Assembly: GCF_051192575.1 (NCBI RefSeq) | Contig: NZ_JBPJSQ010000002.1 | Location: 456,048-520,047, forward strand | Reading direction: 5' to 3' | DNA length: 64,000 nucleotides | Source: Aestuariimicrobium soli | GTDB taxonomy: Bacteria; Actinomycetota; Actinomycetes; Propionibacteriales; Propionibacteriaceae | In this document: piece by piece, positions 52,709 to 60,703 of the stretch | Numbering within the stretch: position 1 is the stretch's first letter | How the letters are laid out: each line of letters starts with the position of its first letter | Program-made: the position numbers and the translations under genes | The notes under the pieces: model-generated | Databases searched by the model: none | Told to the model about the DNA's origin: nothing | Seen by the model: only the letters and a program-made list of their open reading frames with translations

Positions 52709-54748
52709 ATGATCTCGCGCCGCACCCTCGGCCTCGCCACCCTCGCCACCGCTGGCCTCGCCACCGGCCTGGTGTCCTCCACCGGTGACCCTCGCGCCGC
52801 CGCCTCTCCGCTGCAACCCGCCGGCATCACCACCGAGACCGGCTGGAATGCGGCCCGGGGCTGCATCGAGAACGGTTGGTTCTACCAACCCGCCAGCGGC
52901 AACCTCGCCCAGGGTCCCCACTGTTTCGCCACCCAGGACGCCTCGACCGTGTCGCGCGTGGCCACCAAGGATGCGGCCAAGACCCGCGCCCAACTGACCG
53001 CCGTGCAGAGCTGGTCGCCCCTGCACCCCGACCACTACCTCGCCAAGGGAACGATGGCCACCCGCGGCGTCGCCGATGCCCCGAGAGCCACCAACTCGGC
53101 CACCATGGCCAAGGTCGTCAACGCGATGCCCTCGAAGTTCGTCGGCCCCGATCTGCAGTGGCTGCGCACCGGGTCGAACATCGGTGGGGGCGTGCGCGCC
53201 AACGACAACATCCCGGTCTACACGGTCGACTCGTCCAATCCCTACCAGACGTTCCAGACGTTCAACTCCACCGATGCGCGGGTCGTCAACTTCCCCAAGC
53301 TGATGCAGCTGTGTTCGGGGTCGATCCCGTTGCCGACCTGGGCCAAGCCCTCCGACGGCGGTGACCATTCGCTGGCCATCTTCGACGTCGCCACCGGTAT
53401 CTGGCGCTCGTACTTCAACGCTCAGAAGGACGCCAAGGGTGTCTGGCAGTACTCGGCGGCCGGTTACCTGTACGGCGACGCCGCCAGCCGCCACGTGAGT
53501 TCCCGGAACTTCTGGCTCTCGCTGGTGCAGGGCTCCTCGTCCGTCGTGGGGTTGGCCAACGAACTCACCCAGATCGGGTTCGAGGAGGTGCGTCGCGGGG
53601 TGATCAACCACATGGTGTCCGTGACGTTCCCCGACTACCGCCAGAACCTGATCAGTTTTCCCGCCAAGCAGACCGACGGACGATCCTCCGACGCCAACGC
53701 ACCGCAGGCGGGTCAGGTGTTCACCTTCCCGAAGTCCTTCGACGTCGATGCCTACGTCGCGGCGCACGGCATCGACCAGGTGACGGCGGCCATCATGCGC
53801 GCGGTGAAGACCTACGGCGGCATGGTGACCGACCGGAACAACTTCTGCATGGCCTTCAACTTCGAGAACCCCTACGGCATGGGGGTGCGCGCCTCCGACC
53901 CCAACGCGAACCCGTGGAAGACCGATGCCGTGGTCGCCCCGCGCATCAACGCCATGGACATCAACGCCTTCCCGTGGCAGCTGACCGAATGGATCGCACC
54001 CCACTGGGCTGGTACCGCACAGGCCACCCCCACCGTGGTCACCCGACGGGCCGTCGCCAACGACCTGATCGGACTCTCGGGCGACACCCTCGTCGATGCC
54101 CGCACCGGCGCCGCCGTCGGCCGCGGATTCACCGGCACCCGGCAGCTGGTGCGCGCCACCGGGCTGACCGCCTCGGGCAGCGTCGACCTGCTCACGGTCA
54201 ACAGCGCCGGCGAACTCTGGCTCTCGCCGGCCTCGTCGACCGGCTGGTCGAAGAGCACCTCGAAGCGGATCGGCTGGGGCTGGGGTGGCTTCTCGCACCT
54301 GATGCACCTGCCGATCGGCGGCGCGAAGGGTTCGCTGGTGGCGGTGGAGAAGTCGACCGGCGCGTTGTGGCGCTATCCCATGACCTCGGCGACGACCTTT
54401 GGGTCACGGGTGAAGATCGGCCAGGGCTGGGGCACGGCGGTGCTGACCACGATCGTGGCCGACGCCAACCTCGACAAGCTCCCCGACCTGGTGGCGACCT
54501 TCTCCGACGGACGCCTGATGCGCTTCGGTTTCGATGCGACCGGCCGGATCGTCTCGACGACCAAGATCGGGTGGGGCTGGCAGGGGTGGATCGGGCTGGT
54601 GCAGGGTGGCCAGTTGGGCGGTGACAGCCGCCGTGACCTGATCGCAGTGCGGGGCGACCGGGCCATCTTCTCGGGCGTCTGGTCGGGCACGCAGTCGGTG
54701 ATCATGACCCAGATCGGCAAGGCCACCGTGGCGGGCCCGTTCGGCTGA
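52709..54748 (+). CDS. Large secreted protein with C-terminal FG-GAP/propeller-like repeats
   Basis: A 679-aa exported protein. MISRRTLGLATLATAGLATG with cleavage near AAA (residues 30-32) is a Tat-like signal. Residues 40-440 form a domain I do not recognise, with conserved-looking blocks GCIENGWFYQPASGN, DHSLAIFDVATGIWRSYFN, VSSRNFWLSLVQGSSSVVGL, INHMVSVTFPDYRQNLISFP and FCMAFNFENPYGMG. The last 240 residues repeat the pattern IG.GWG...L..(A)D.N.D..PDL.A, with IGWGWGGFSHLM, IGQGWGTAVLTTIV and IGWGWQGWIGLV, as in VCBS/FG-GAP propellers that bind glycans in secreted actinobacterial hydrolases. GGGAG lies 7 nt before the ATG. Possibly a surface-acting hydrolase or adhesin. Confidence 0.8.
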   Translation: MISRRTLGLATLATAGLATGLVSSTGDPRAAASPLQPAGITTETGWNAARGCIENGWFYQPASGNLAQGPHCFATQDASTVSRVATKDAAKTRAQLTAVQSWSPLHPDHYLAKGTMATRGVADAPRATNSATMAKVVNAMPSKFVGPDLQWLRTGSNIGGGVRANDNIPVYTVDSSNPYQTFQTFNSTDARVVNFPKLMQLCSGSIPLPTWAKPSDGGDHSLAIFDVATGIWRSYFNAQKDAKGVWQYSAAGYLYGDAASRHVSSRNFWLSLVQGSSSVVGLANELTQIGFEEVRRGVINHMVSVTFPDYRQNLISFPAKQTDGRSSDANAPQAGQVFTFPKSFDVDAYVAAHGIDQVTAAIMRAVKTYGGMVTDRNNFCMAFNFENPYGMGVRASDPNANPWKTDAVVAPRINAMDINAFPWQLTEWIAPHWAGTAQATPTVVTRRAVANDLIGLSGDTLVDARTGAAVGRGFTGTRQLVRATGLTASGSVDLLTVNSAGELWLSPASSTGWSKSTSKRIGWGWGGFSHLMHLPIGGAKGSLVAVEKSTGALWRYPMTSATTFGSRVKIGQGWGTAVLTTIVADANLDKLPDLVATFSDGRLMRFGFDATGRIVSTTKIGWGWQGWIGLVQGGQLGGDSRRDLIAVRGDRAIFSGVWSGTQSVIMTQIGKATVAGPFG

Positions 54749-54770
54749 GACCTCGAAGAAAGCCGACAAA

Positions 54771-54808
54771 AGCAGTGAACCCCGGTCCGAGGACCGGGGT
54801 TCACTGCT
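54771..54808 (-). terminator. Terminator of tRNA-Ala (bidirectional)
   Basis: A perfect 18-bp stem with a 2-nt loop: AGCAGTGAACCCCGGTCC, GA, then its complement. On the minus strand it is followed by TTTTG, so it ends the tRNA-Ala transcript 7 nt after the gene. It also lies 22 nt behind the plus-strand secreted-protein gene and may stop that too. Confidence 0.88.
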
Positions 54809-54815
54809 GCTGCGG

Positions 54816-54888
54816 TGGAGCTAAGGGGATTCGAACCCCTGGCCTCTTCCATGCCATGGAAGCGCGCTACCAACTGCGCCATAGCCCC
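54816..54888 (-). tRNA. tRNA-Ala (anticodon GGC)
   Basis: A 73-nt cloverleaf on the minus strand: acceptor GGGGCTA with TAGCTCC, D-loop AGTTGGTAGC, anticodon stem CTTCC/GGAAG around loop ATGGCAT (anticodon GGC, reading GCC, a main Ala codon here), T-arm with GGTTCGAATCC, discriminator A. The CCA end is not encoded. Confidence 0.95.
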
Positions 54889-54949
54889 GCTGTGTGCCCC
54901 TCGCGTCTCCGCTTGGGACTCCGAAACATTAGCGCACCTTGGGAACGGT

Positions 54950-55015
54950 TGTCACATCGAGGCCGGCAGCTGTCACATCGGGCCGGGCACCCGCCCAGCC
55001 AACCGGCACTAGGCT
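54950..55015 (+). promoter_or_regulatory. ldh upstream region: direct repeat and leaderless -10 box
   Basis: TGTCACATCG occurs at 54950-54959 and 54971-54980, 21 bp apart (two helical turns), within a longer repeated TGTCACATCG(A)GGCCGG. A TAGGCT box (55010-55015) ends 6 nt before the ldh ATG. Two same-side sites upstream of a leaderless promoter suggest binding by an activator or repressor; they do not match the Rex consensus. Confidence 0.55.
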
Positions 55016-55021
55016 CGTCCC

Positions 55022-55969
55022 ATGAGCAGGATGAACTCCAAGTTGGCCGTCATCGGAGCCGGATCCGTGGGCACGTCGTTGGCCTACGCGGCCCTGATCC
55101 GGGGGTCGGCAGACGTGGTCGCCCTGTACGACATCGACCGCCCCAAGGTCGAGGCCGAGGTGGCCGACCTGGCCCACGGCACGCAGTTCACGTCGTCCAT
55201 CGTGATGGGCGGGGCAGACATCAGCGCGGTCAAGGACGCCAACGTGGTGGTGATCACGGCTGGTGCCAAGCAGCACCCCGGGCAGTCGCGGCTCGATCTG
55301 GCCGAGACCAACGCCCGCATTCTCTCCCGTCTGCTGCCCGAACTGGTGCAGCAGGCACCCGACGCCCTGTACGTGCTGGTCACCAACCCGTGCGACGTGC
55401 TCACGGTGGTCGCGCAACGTCTGTCGGGGCTGCCTGCCGGCCGGGTCTTCTCGACCGGGACGATGCTCGACACCTCCCGGCTGCGGTGGATGCTCGGTCG
55501 CGAGCTCAACATCAGCCAGCGCAACGTGCACGTGACCATCGCCGGCGAACACGGCGACACGGAGTTCCCGCTGTGGAGCACGGCCACCATCGGCGAGATC
55601 CCGCTGCGCGAGTGGGCGGTCGACGGCCGCCGGCTGTTCACCGATGAGCACCTGTCCGAACTGGCCCACGAGGCCGCCCACGCCGCCTACCGCATCATCG
55701 AGGGCAAGGGATCCACCAACCATGCCATCGGTGTCGCCGGGGCTCGTCTGGTCGAGGCCCTGCTGGCCCCGGAGCGGTCGATCCTGCCGTTGTCGACGGT
55801 GCTGCAGGGCCAGTACGGCATCCACGACATCGCGCTCAGCCTGCCCTGCGTCGTCTCCGCCGCCGGCGTGGAACAGGTGCTGACACCGGCCATGGATCCC
55901 TACGAGACCACCCGCCTGCATGCCTCGGCCGACACGCTGCGGCGGTCACTGGCTGCCATCAGCCACTGA
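55022..55969 (+). CDS. ldh: L-lactate dehydrogenase
   Basis: A 315-aa NAD-dependent enzyme interconverting pyruvate and L-lactate. N-terminal GAGSVGTSLAYAALI is the NAD motif; the substrate loop Arg lies in GQSRLDLAE, VTNPCDVLT holds the catalytic Asn/Asp region, and IAGEHGDTEFPLWS carries the catalytic His. The residue after KQHPGQSR and the loop favour lactate over malate dehydrogenase (Gln in the specificity position). Fermentative lactate formation or use fits a propionic-acid-type bacterium. Leaderless start; it overlaps no neighbour. Confidence 0.95.
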   Translation: MSRMNSKLAVIGAGSVGTSLAYAALIRGSADVVALYDIDRPKVEAEVADLAHGTQFTSSIVMGGADISAVKDANVVVITAGAKQHPGQSRLDLAETNARILSRLLPELVQQAPDALYVLVTNPCDVLTVVAQRLSGLPAGRVFSTGTMLDTSRLRWMLGRELNISQRNVHVTIAGEHGDTEFPLWSTATIGEIPLREWAVDGRRLFTDEHLSELAHEAAHAAYRIIEGKGSTNHAIGVAGARLVEALLAPERSILPLSTVLQGQYGIHDIALSLPCVVSAAGVEQVLTPAMDPYETTRLHASADTLRRSLAAISH

Positions 55970-56000
55970 CCGCCGCAGGTCTGGTCGTGCCGGAGTCGCG

Positions 56001-56789
56001 TCAGGCGACGGTCCAGAAGATCGGCTTGCCGTTGATCGAGCTGTAAGCGCCGCCCGCCGGTGCGTAGGCGATCCCCGCGGCGCTCTCCCCCGCCTTGGCC
56101 ATGGCGATGATGCAGGTCTCGTACGAGTCGCCAGCCTTGGGCGATCCCTCGAAGGACTCGTTCTCACACTTGTCGAACCGTCCGATGATGGTGAGCGTGC
56201 CGAGGCCGGTCACCTTCGGGGTGAAGGGCTTCATCACGACTCCCGGACCGCTGTACTTGAGCTTCGCGGCGCTGTCGTCGGCGGCGGTGACGGTCACCTT
56301 GATGTAGTAGGGCGTGTAGTCCTTGTACTTCTCGGAGTTCTTGATCTTCGCCAGGTCGGCGAAGCTGCCCTTGGTGATCGAGGTCGGCTTGATGATGATG
56401 TTGCCGCGCCGCTCCTCACTGGTGCCGTAGGTCACCATCGCCTCCTGCCCGAACTTCAGCTTGGTGCCCGGCGCCGTCTGCTTGAACGTGCCGGTCGGCT
56501 GCGACGAGGTGGGCTCGGACGAACTGGCCTCGTCACTCGGCTCGGCGGAGGTGGCCTCGTCGGTCGGCTCCGACGAGGTGGCCTCGTCCGAGGGTTCGGA
56601 CGACGACGACTCCTCGGTGGGCTGCTGCGGAGTGGTGACCGCCACCGAGGGTGTGCCCTCGGCGCCCTGCTGGGTGCCCCCGATCAGGCTGCAGGACGAC
56701 AGCGCCAGCGTCGACACGGCGACGACACCGGCGGCGACACGTTGGGCCCAACCGCTGCGCAGCGTCAGAGGTGCGGAAGGAAAGGTCAT
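56001..56789 (-). CDS. Lipoprotein with acidic Ser/Glu/Pro repeat linker
   Basis: A 262-aa exported protein. Lipobox LALSSC (Cys near residue 33) is followed by a linker of repeated SSEPSDEATS units (about residues 55-100), then a 155-aa domain (FGQEAMVTYGTSEERRGNIIIKP, YTPYYIKVTVTAADDSAAKLKYSG, LTIIGRFDKCENESFEGSPKAGDSYETCIIAMAK) with two Cys that may pair. The YYIKVTV and late Cys pattern resemble DUF4352-like surface lipoproteins. The ATG at 56789 has GGGAG 6 nt upstream. Function unknown; it is convergent with ldh. Confidence 0.8.
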   Translation of the reverse strand: MTFPSAPLTLRSGWAQRVAAGVVAVSTLALSSCSLIGGTQQGAEGTPSVAVTTPQQPTEESSSSEPSDEATSSEPTDEATSAEPSDEASSSEPTSSQPTGTFKQTAPGTKLKFGQEAMVTYGTSEERRGNIIIKPTSITKGSFADLAKIKNSEKYKDYTPYYIKVTVTAADDSAAKLKYSGPGVVMKPFTPKVTGLGTLTIIGRFDKCENESFEGSPKAGDSYETCIIAMAKAGESAAGIAYAPAGGAYSSINGKPIFWTVA

Positions 56790-56890
56790 GGTCTGCTCCC
56801 AGGGATCGCGGATGGTGAACACCCAAGCCTAGGCAACGGAAGGGTCATGTCGTCCCTTGTCGCGTCGGGAATCACCGCTCGCGAGAGGGA

Positions 56891-57541
56891 TCAACCACCG
56901 ACGTTGTAGGCCTGGAGCCGCCACCTGCGACGGCCCGTCGACGCCGCTGGTTCCGACACCGACAGCTCCACCCAATGGCAGTTGCGCACCGCACCCAACC
57001 ACCAGGTCGTCTCGAAGTCCCAACCCAGCAGGGCCCCGACCCCCATGCGAATCGCCAGCCCGTGGGAGGCGACGACCACCCGCTTGCCGGGGTTGGACGA
57101 GGCGAGTTCGCGCACGCCACCGGCGACGCGCTCCCCCACCTCGGTGGCGGTCTCACCGCTCGGTGATCGCCGGAAGTCGACCCCCCGGGCAGCCTTGGCG
57201 TACTCGGGGTCACCGGCCAGGTCGGCGGGGGTCAGTCCGACCCAGCTGCCGACATTGATCTCGGCGAGCCGGTCGTCGAGGCGGGGCTCCAGCCCGGTGC
57301 GCCGGGCCAGCGCGCCGGCGGTCTGCCGCGCCCGCTCCAGGGGAGAGCTGTAGAGCACCTGCGGGCGCCACCGGGTCAGTGCCTCGGCCGCATGTTCGGC
57401 CTGGTCGAGGCCCACCTCGTCCAAGGGAACGTCGTGCTGACCCTGGAATCGGCCGGCGGCATTCCACTCGGTGCGGCCGTGGCGCCACAGCAGCAGGGTC
57501 GTGGTGGTGCCGCCACCGGCGGCCCGGCCCTCCATGGTCAC
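56891..57541 (-). CDS. Histidine phosphatase family protein
   Basis: A 216-aa phosphoglycerate-mutase-like phosphatase. The RHG motif is LLLWRHGRTEWN with the phospho-accepting His; LYSSPLERARQTA, LAEINVGSWVGL and VVVASHGLAIR supply the other active-site residues. In actinobacteria this gene follows rsfS in the nadD cluster and is variously named phosphoglycerate mutase or glucosyl-3-phosphoglycerate phosphatase; the true substrate is not certain. It overlaps rsfS by 4 nt. Confidence 0.92.
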   Translation of the reverse strand: MTMEGRAAGGGTTTTLLLWRHGRTEWNAAGRFQGQHDVPLDEVGLDQAEHAAEALTRWRPQVLYSSPLERARQTAGALARRTGLEPRLDDRLAEINVGSWVGLTPADLAGDPEYAKAARGVDFRRSPSGETATEVGERVAGGVRELASSNPGKRVVVASHGLAIRMGVGALLGWDFETTWWLGAVRNCHWVELSVSEPAASTGRRRWRLQAYNVGG

Positions 57542-57942
57542 CAGCCCCGGTCGTCGGCGAACTCGTCCTCGTCGGCCGGTGGCTCGTCGAGGCTCAGCTC
57601 GATGCGCGGGCAGTCCTTCCAGAGTCGCTCGAGGGAGTAGAGCTCGCGCTCCTCCTCGTGCTGCACGTGCACGACCACGTCGACGTAGTCGAGCAGCACC
57701 CAGCGGTTTTCCCGCTCCCCTTCGCGACGCACCGGCTTGAGGCCGGCCTCGAGCAGCTTCTCCTCGATGGCGTCGACCAGGGCACCGACCTGCCGATCGG
57801 AGCGCGCGCCGATCACCAGGAACACGTCGGTGATCGCGAGGTGGTCCGAGACGTCGAAGGCGACGATGTGTCGTCCGTGCTTGTCGGAGGCGGCCTGGGC
57901 GGCCAGCTTGGTGGTGTCGAGGGCGACGTCGGTGGCGGTCAC
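57538..57942 (-). CDS. rsfS: Ribosomal silencing factor RsfS
   Basis: A 134-aa protein that binds L14 and blocks subunit joining in starvation. The family pattern is clear: HIVAFDVSDHLAITDVFLVIGARSDRQVGALVDAIEEKL and ENRWVLLDYVDVVVHV, ending in an acidic tail. It overlaps nadD and the phosphatase gene by 4 nt each. Confidence 0.95.
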   Translation of the reverse strand: MTATDVALDTTKLAAQAASDKHGRHIVAFDVSDHLAITDVFLVIGARSDRQVGALVDAIEEKLLEAGLKPVRREGERENRWVLLDYVDVVVHVQHEEERELYSLERLWKDCPRIELSLDEPPADEDEFADDRGW

Positions 57943-58649
57943 TGCTCTCCTGGAGTCGGGTCGGGCTGGTCGTTGTCCGGCTGGTCGTTTTCGGGGTTGG
58001 CGAAGCCCTGGGCGTACAGGCCGCGCTTGTTGATGTACTGCACGATGCCGTCGGGCACCAGGTACCAGATGGGTTGCCCCTCGCTGACCCGCTCGCGGCA
58101 GGCCGTCGACGAGATCGCCATGGCGGGCACCTCGAGCAGCGTCACCTTGTCCTTGGGCAGGTGCGCGATGTCGTCGGGCCCCAGTGGCACACCGGGGCGG
58201 GAGACACCCACGAAGTGGGCCAGGTCGAACAGTTCCTCGGCGCCACGCCAGGTGAGGATCGCGGCCAACGCGTCGGCGCCGGTGATGAAGAACAGGTCGG
58301 TCTCGTCACCGCGCTCGGCACGCAGGTCTTTCAGCGTGTCGACGGTGTAGGTGTTGCCCTCCCGCTCGATGTCGACCCGGCTGGTCGAGAACGACGGGTT
58401 CGATGCCGTCGCGATCACGGTCATCAGGTAGCGGTCCTCGGCCAGCGACACCGTCTTGCCCGCCTTCTGCCAGGGCACGCCGGTGGGCACGAAGACCACC
58501 TCGTCGAGGTGGAACCGGGCGGCCACCTCGCTGGCCGCCACCAGGTGACCGTGATGAATCGGGTCGAAGGTGCCACCCATCACCCCCAGCCGGTGACGGC
58601 CGTGGTGACGGTTGATGCCCACGGCAGCGGTGGGAATGGGGGACGACAT
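57939..58649 (-). CDS. nadD: Nicotinate-nucleotide adenylyltransferase
   Basis: A 236-aa enzyme converting nicotinate mononucleotide and ATP to deamido-NAD. GVMGGTFDPIHHGHL is the nucleotidyltransferase GGTFDPxHxGH motif and AISSTACRERV is the ISSTxIR motif with T-A replacing x-I. The C-terminus ends in a Pro/Asp/Gln tail with NDQPD repeated. Its ATG shares one base with the stop codon of the 37-aa gene upstream. Confidence 0.96.
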   Translation of the reverse strand: MSSPIPTAAVGINRHHGRHRLGVMGGTFDPIHHGHLVAASEVAARFHLDEVVFVPTGVPWQKAGKTVSLAEDRYLMTVIATASNPSFSTSRVDIEREGNTYTVDTLKDLRAERGDETDLFFITGADALAAILTWRGAEELFDLAHFVGVSRPGVPLGPDDIAHLPKDKVTLLEVPAMAISSTACRERVSEGQPIWYLVPDGIVQYINKRGLYAQGFANPENDQPDNDQPDPTPGEQ

Positions 58650-58762
58650 CAGCTGTGCGGGCGGGAATCCCCGAAGACCTTCACGAAGGCGAGGGCGGAC
58701 ATCAGCAGGACGAACGCGATGACCCCGACGAGCAGGGTGGAACCGGTGACGAGCGCAATCAT
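58649..58762 (-). CDS. 37-aa single-helix membrane protein coupled to nadD
   Basis: ATG at 58762 to TGA at 58651-58649 encodes a 37-residue peptide with one membrane helix (MIALVTGSTLLVGVIAFVLL, then MSALAFVKVFG) and a short polar tail DSRPHS. The TGA shares its A with the nadD ATG (TGATG), indicating translational coupling. It fills the gap between proA and nadD exactly. Codon use is ordinary for the genome. Function unknown. Confidence 0.7.
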   Translation of the reverse strand: MIALVTGSTLLVGVIAFVLLMSALAFVKVFGDSRPHS

Positions 58763-58781
58763 GGCCGACAGCCTAGTCCCC

Positions 58782-60026
58782 TCAGCCGCGAACCTGCCCC
58801 TGCCCGACGACGACATACTTCGTCGAGGTCAGTTCGGCGAGCCCCATGGGGCCTCGGGCGTGCAGCTTCTGGGTGGAGATGCCGATCTCAGCCCCGAACC
58901 CGAACTCGCCGCCGTCGACGAAGCGCGACGACGCGTTCACCAGCACGGCCGCGGCGTCGATGCGACCGGCGAACTCGGCGGCGGTGGCCTGGTCGGTGGT
59001 GACGATCGTCTCGGAGTGCCCCGTGGTGTGCGCCTGGATGTGCGCGATGGCCTCGTCCAGATCGTCGACGACGCGGGCCGCCAGGTCGAGGCTGAGGTAC
59101 TCGGCGTCGAACTCGTCGTCGGTCGCTGAGGTGGCGTCGGGGTTGAGCGCCAGGGTGGCCGCGTCGGCGTGCACGGTGACCCCGGCCTCGTGCAACAGCG
59201 GACGAACCGCCGCCCAGTAGCCCTCGGCCACGTCTCGGTGCACCAGCACGGTCTCGAGCGCATTGCAGACGCTGGGGCGCTGCGCCTTCGCGTTGACGGT
59301 GATGGCGGCCGCGACCGCCAGATCGGCATCGCGGTCGACGTAGAGGTGGCAGTTGCCGGTGCCGGTCTCGATGACGGGCACGGTCGACCCCGTGACCACG
59401 GCCTCGATCAGGCCCGCTCCCCCGCGCGGGATGAGCAGGTCGACCTGACCGCGGGCGGTCATCAGTTCGCCGGTCACCTCGCGGCCGCCCTCGACCAGCT
59501 GCACGGCGTCGGTGTTCAGGCCGGCCTGCTCGAGCCCCGCCCGCAGCGCCGCGACCACGGCACGGTTGCTGTGCAGGGCGGACGATGACCCGCGCAACAG
59601 GGCGGCATTGCCCGACTTGAGGCAGATGCCGGCCGCATCGGCGGTCACGTTCGGGCGCGCCTCGTAGATGATGCCTACCACACCGAAGGGCACGCGCTGC
59701 TGACTGATGTGCAGACCGGTGGCGGTCGTCCACTGGCGGGCCACCTCGCCGACCGGGTCGGGCAGGGAGGCGAGATCGCGCAGTCCCTGCGCCATGCCGG
59801 CCACTCGGTCGACCGTCAGCCGCAACCGGTCGATCTGGGAGGCGGCGGTTCCGGCCTGCTCGGCGGCGTCGACGTCGAGCTGATTGGCGCTCAGCACGTC
59901 GCCGGTGCGGGCCACCAGCGCGTCGGCGAGCAGGTGCAGGGCCTCGTCCTTGGTGGCCCGATCGGTGCGAGCCAGTTCGCGGGCGGCGATGCGCGCGGCG
60001 GTGGCCTGGTCGGTGAAAGCAGTCAC
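58782..60026 (-). CDS. proA: Glutamate-5-semialdehyde dehydrogenase (gamma-glutamyl phosphate reductase)
   Basis: A 414-aa aldehyde-dehydrogenase-fold enzyme, second step of proline synthesis. The catalytic Cys is in KAQRPSVCNALETVLVH; VPFGVVGIIYEARPNVTADAA and the C-terminal FGAEIGISTQKLHARGPMGL are typical. The GTG at 60026 is chosen; another in-frame GTG lies at 60050. In the usual actinobacterial order it directly follows proB, but here a PQ-loop membrane gene lies between. Confidence 0.95.
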   Translation of the reverse strand: MTAFTDQATAARIAARELARTDRATKDEALHLLADALVARTGDVLSANQLDVDAAEQAGTAASQIDRLRLTVDRVAGMAQGLRDLASLPDPVGEVARQWTTATGLHISQQRVPFGVVGIIYEARPNVTADAAGICLKSGNAALLRGSSSALHSNRAVVAALRAGLEQAGLNTDAVQLVEGGREVTGELMTARGQVDLLIPRGGAGLIEAVVTGSTVPVIETGTGNCHLYVDRDADLAVAAAITVNAKAQRPSVCNALETVLVHRDVAEGYWAAVRPLLHEAGVTVHADAATLALNPDATSATDDEFDAEYLSLDLAARVVDDLDEAIAHIQAHTTGHSETIVTTDQATAAEFAGRIDAAAVLVNASSRFVDGGEFGFGAEIGISTQKLHARGPMGLAELTSTKYVVVGQGQVRG

Positions 60027-60046
60027 GAGATCCGAGCCTAGGAGGG

Positions 60047-60703
60047 TCACGCCGTGGGCGCCGCGGGAGTCCGCACGCTGGGCTCGACGAGGCCGTCGTC
60101 CGGTTGCGGTCCACGGGCCCTGACCAGCCCGTTGCGGCGCAGCAACCACCACACGGCGTTGAGCAGGCAGATGACGAAGAACGAGCCGGCCGCCATCTGC
60201 AACGAGATGTCGCCCGCCCACGTGCCCCAGACGAACCAGATCACCTGCACGAAGACCTGGTAACCGAGGAATCCGATGCTGACGCCGCGAATGTCGCGGC
60301 AGCGCAGCAGGTCGAGGAACTGCGCGATGCCGCCGAACAACTGAGGAATGGAGATGAGGGCACCGAAGACCACGGGGTTCCACAGGTCGGTGGCGACCAT
60401 CACCACGATGCCCGCCAGCGGGGCCGCGAAGGTGCGCACGATCGAGAGGTGGCGGTCGGCCCGCACGAACCACAGCACCAGCAGGCCGAGAAGGCAGGCG
60501 ACGCCGTTGGCGAGGATCAGGTTCGGCGCGCCGGTGAGCACCCCGTGGACGATCCAGGTGCCGGTGACGGCCACGGTCACCTGCCACATCACCAGCGAGG
60601 CGCCGGCGCTGGTGCGTGAGCGAACCAGGCGCAGCAGCTGCGGAATGCCGGCCACCGAGCTGAGGATGGCGCAGGCCCAGCCGTAGATCTCCAAGGGCGT
60701 CAT
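60047..60703 (-). CDS. PQ-loop (SWEET-like) membrane protein between proB and proA
   Basis: A 218-aa protein of about seven helices with two PQ-loop repeats: SSVAGIPQLLRLVRSRTSAG (residues 15-34) and ISIPQLFGGIAQFLDLLRCR (near 117). Each has the Pro-Gln at a helix kink, as in SWEET/SemiSWEET and lysosomal-cystine-type carriers; the first is followed by SAGASLVMW. Sugar or amino acid transport is plausible. Its ATG overlaps the proB stop by 4 nt, so it is translated with the proline operon. Confidence 0.85.
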   Translation of the reverse strand: MTPLEIYGWACAILSSVAGIPQLLRLVRSRTSAGASLVMWQVTVAVTGTWIVHGVLTGAPNLILANGVACLLGLLVLWFVRADRHLSIVRTFAAPLAGIVVMVATDLWNPVVFGALISIPQLFGGIAQFLDLLRCRDIRGVSIGFLGYQVFVQVIWFVWGTWAGDISLQMAAGSFFVICLLNAVWWLLRRNGLVRARGPQPDDGLVEPSVRTPAAPTA

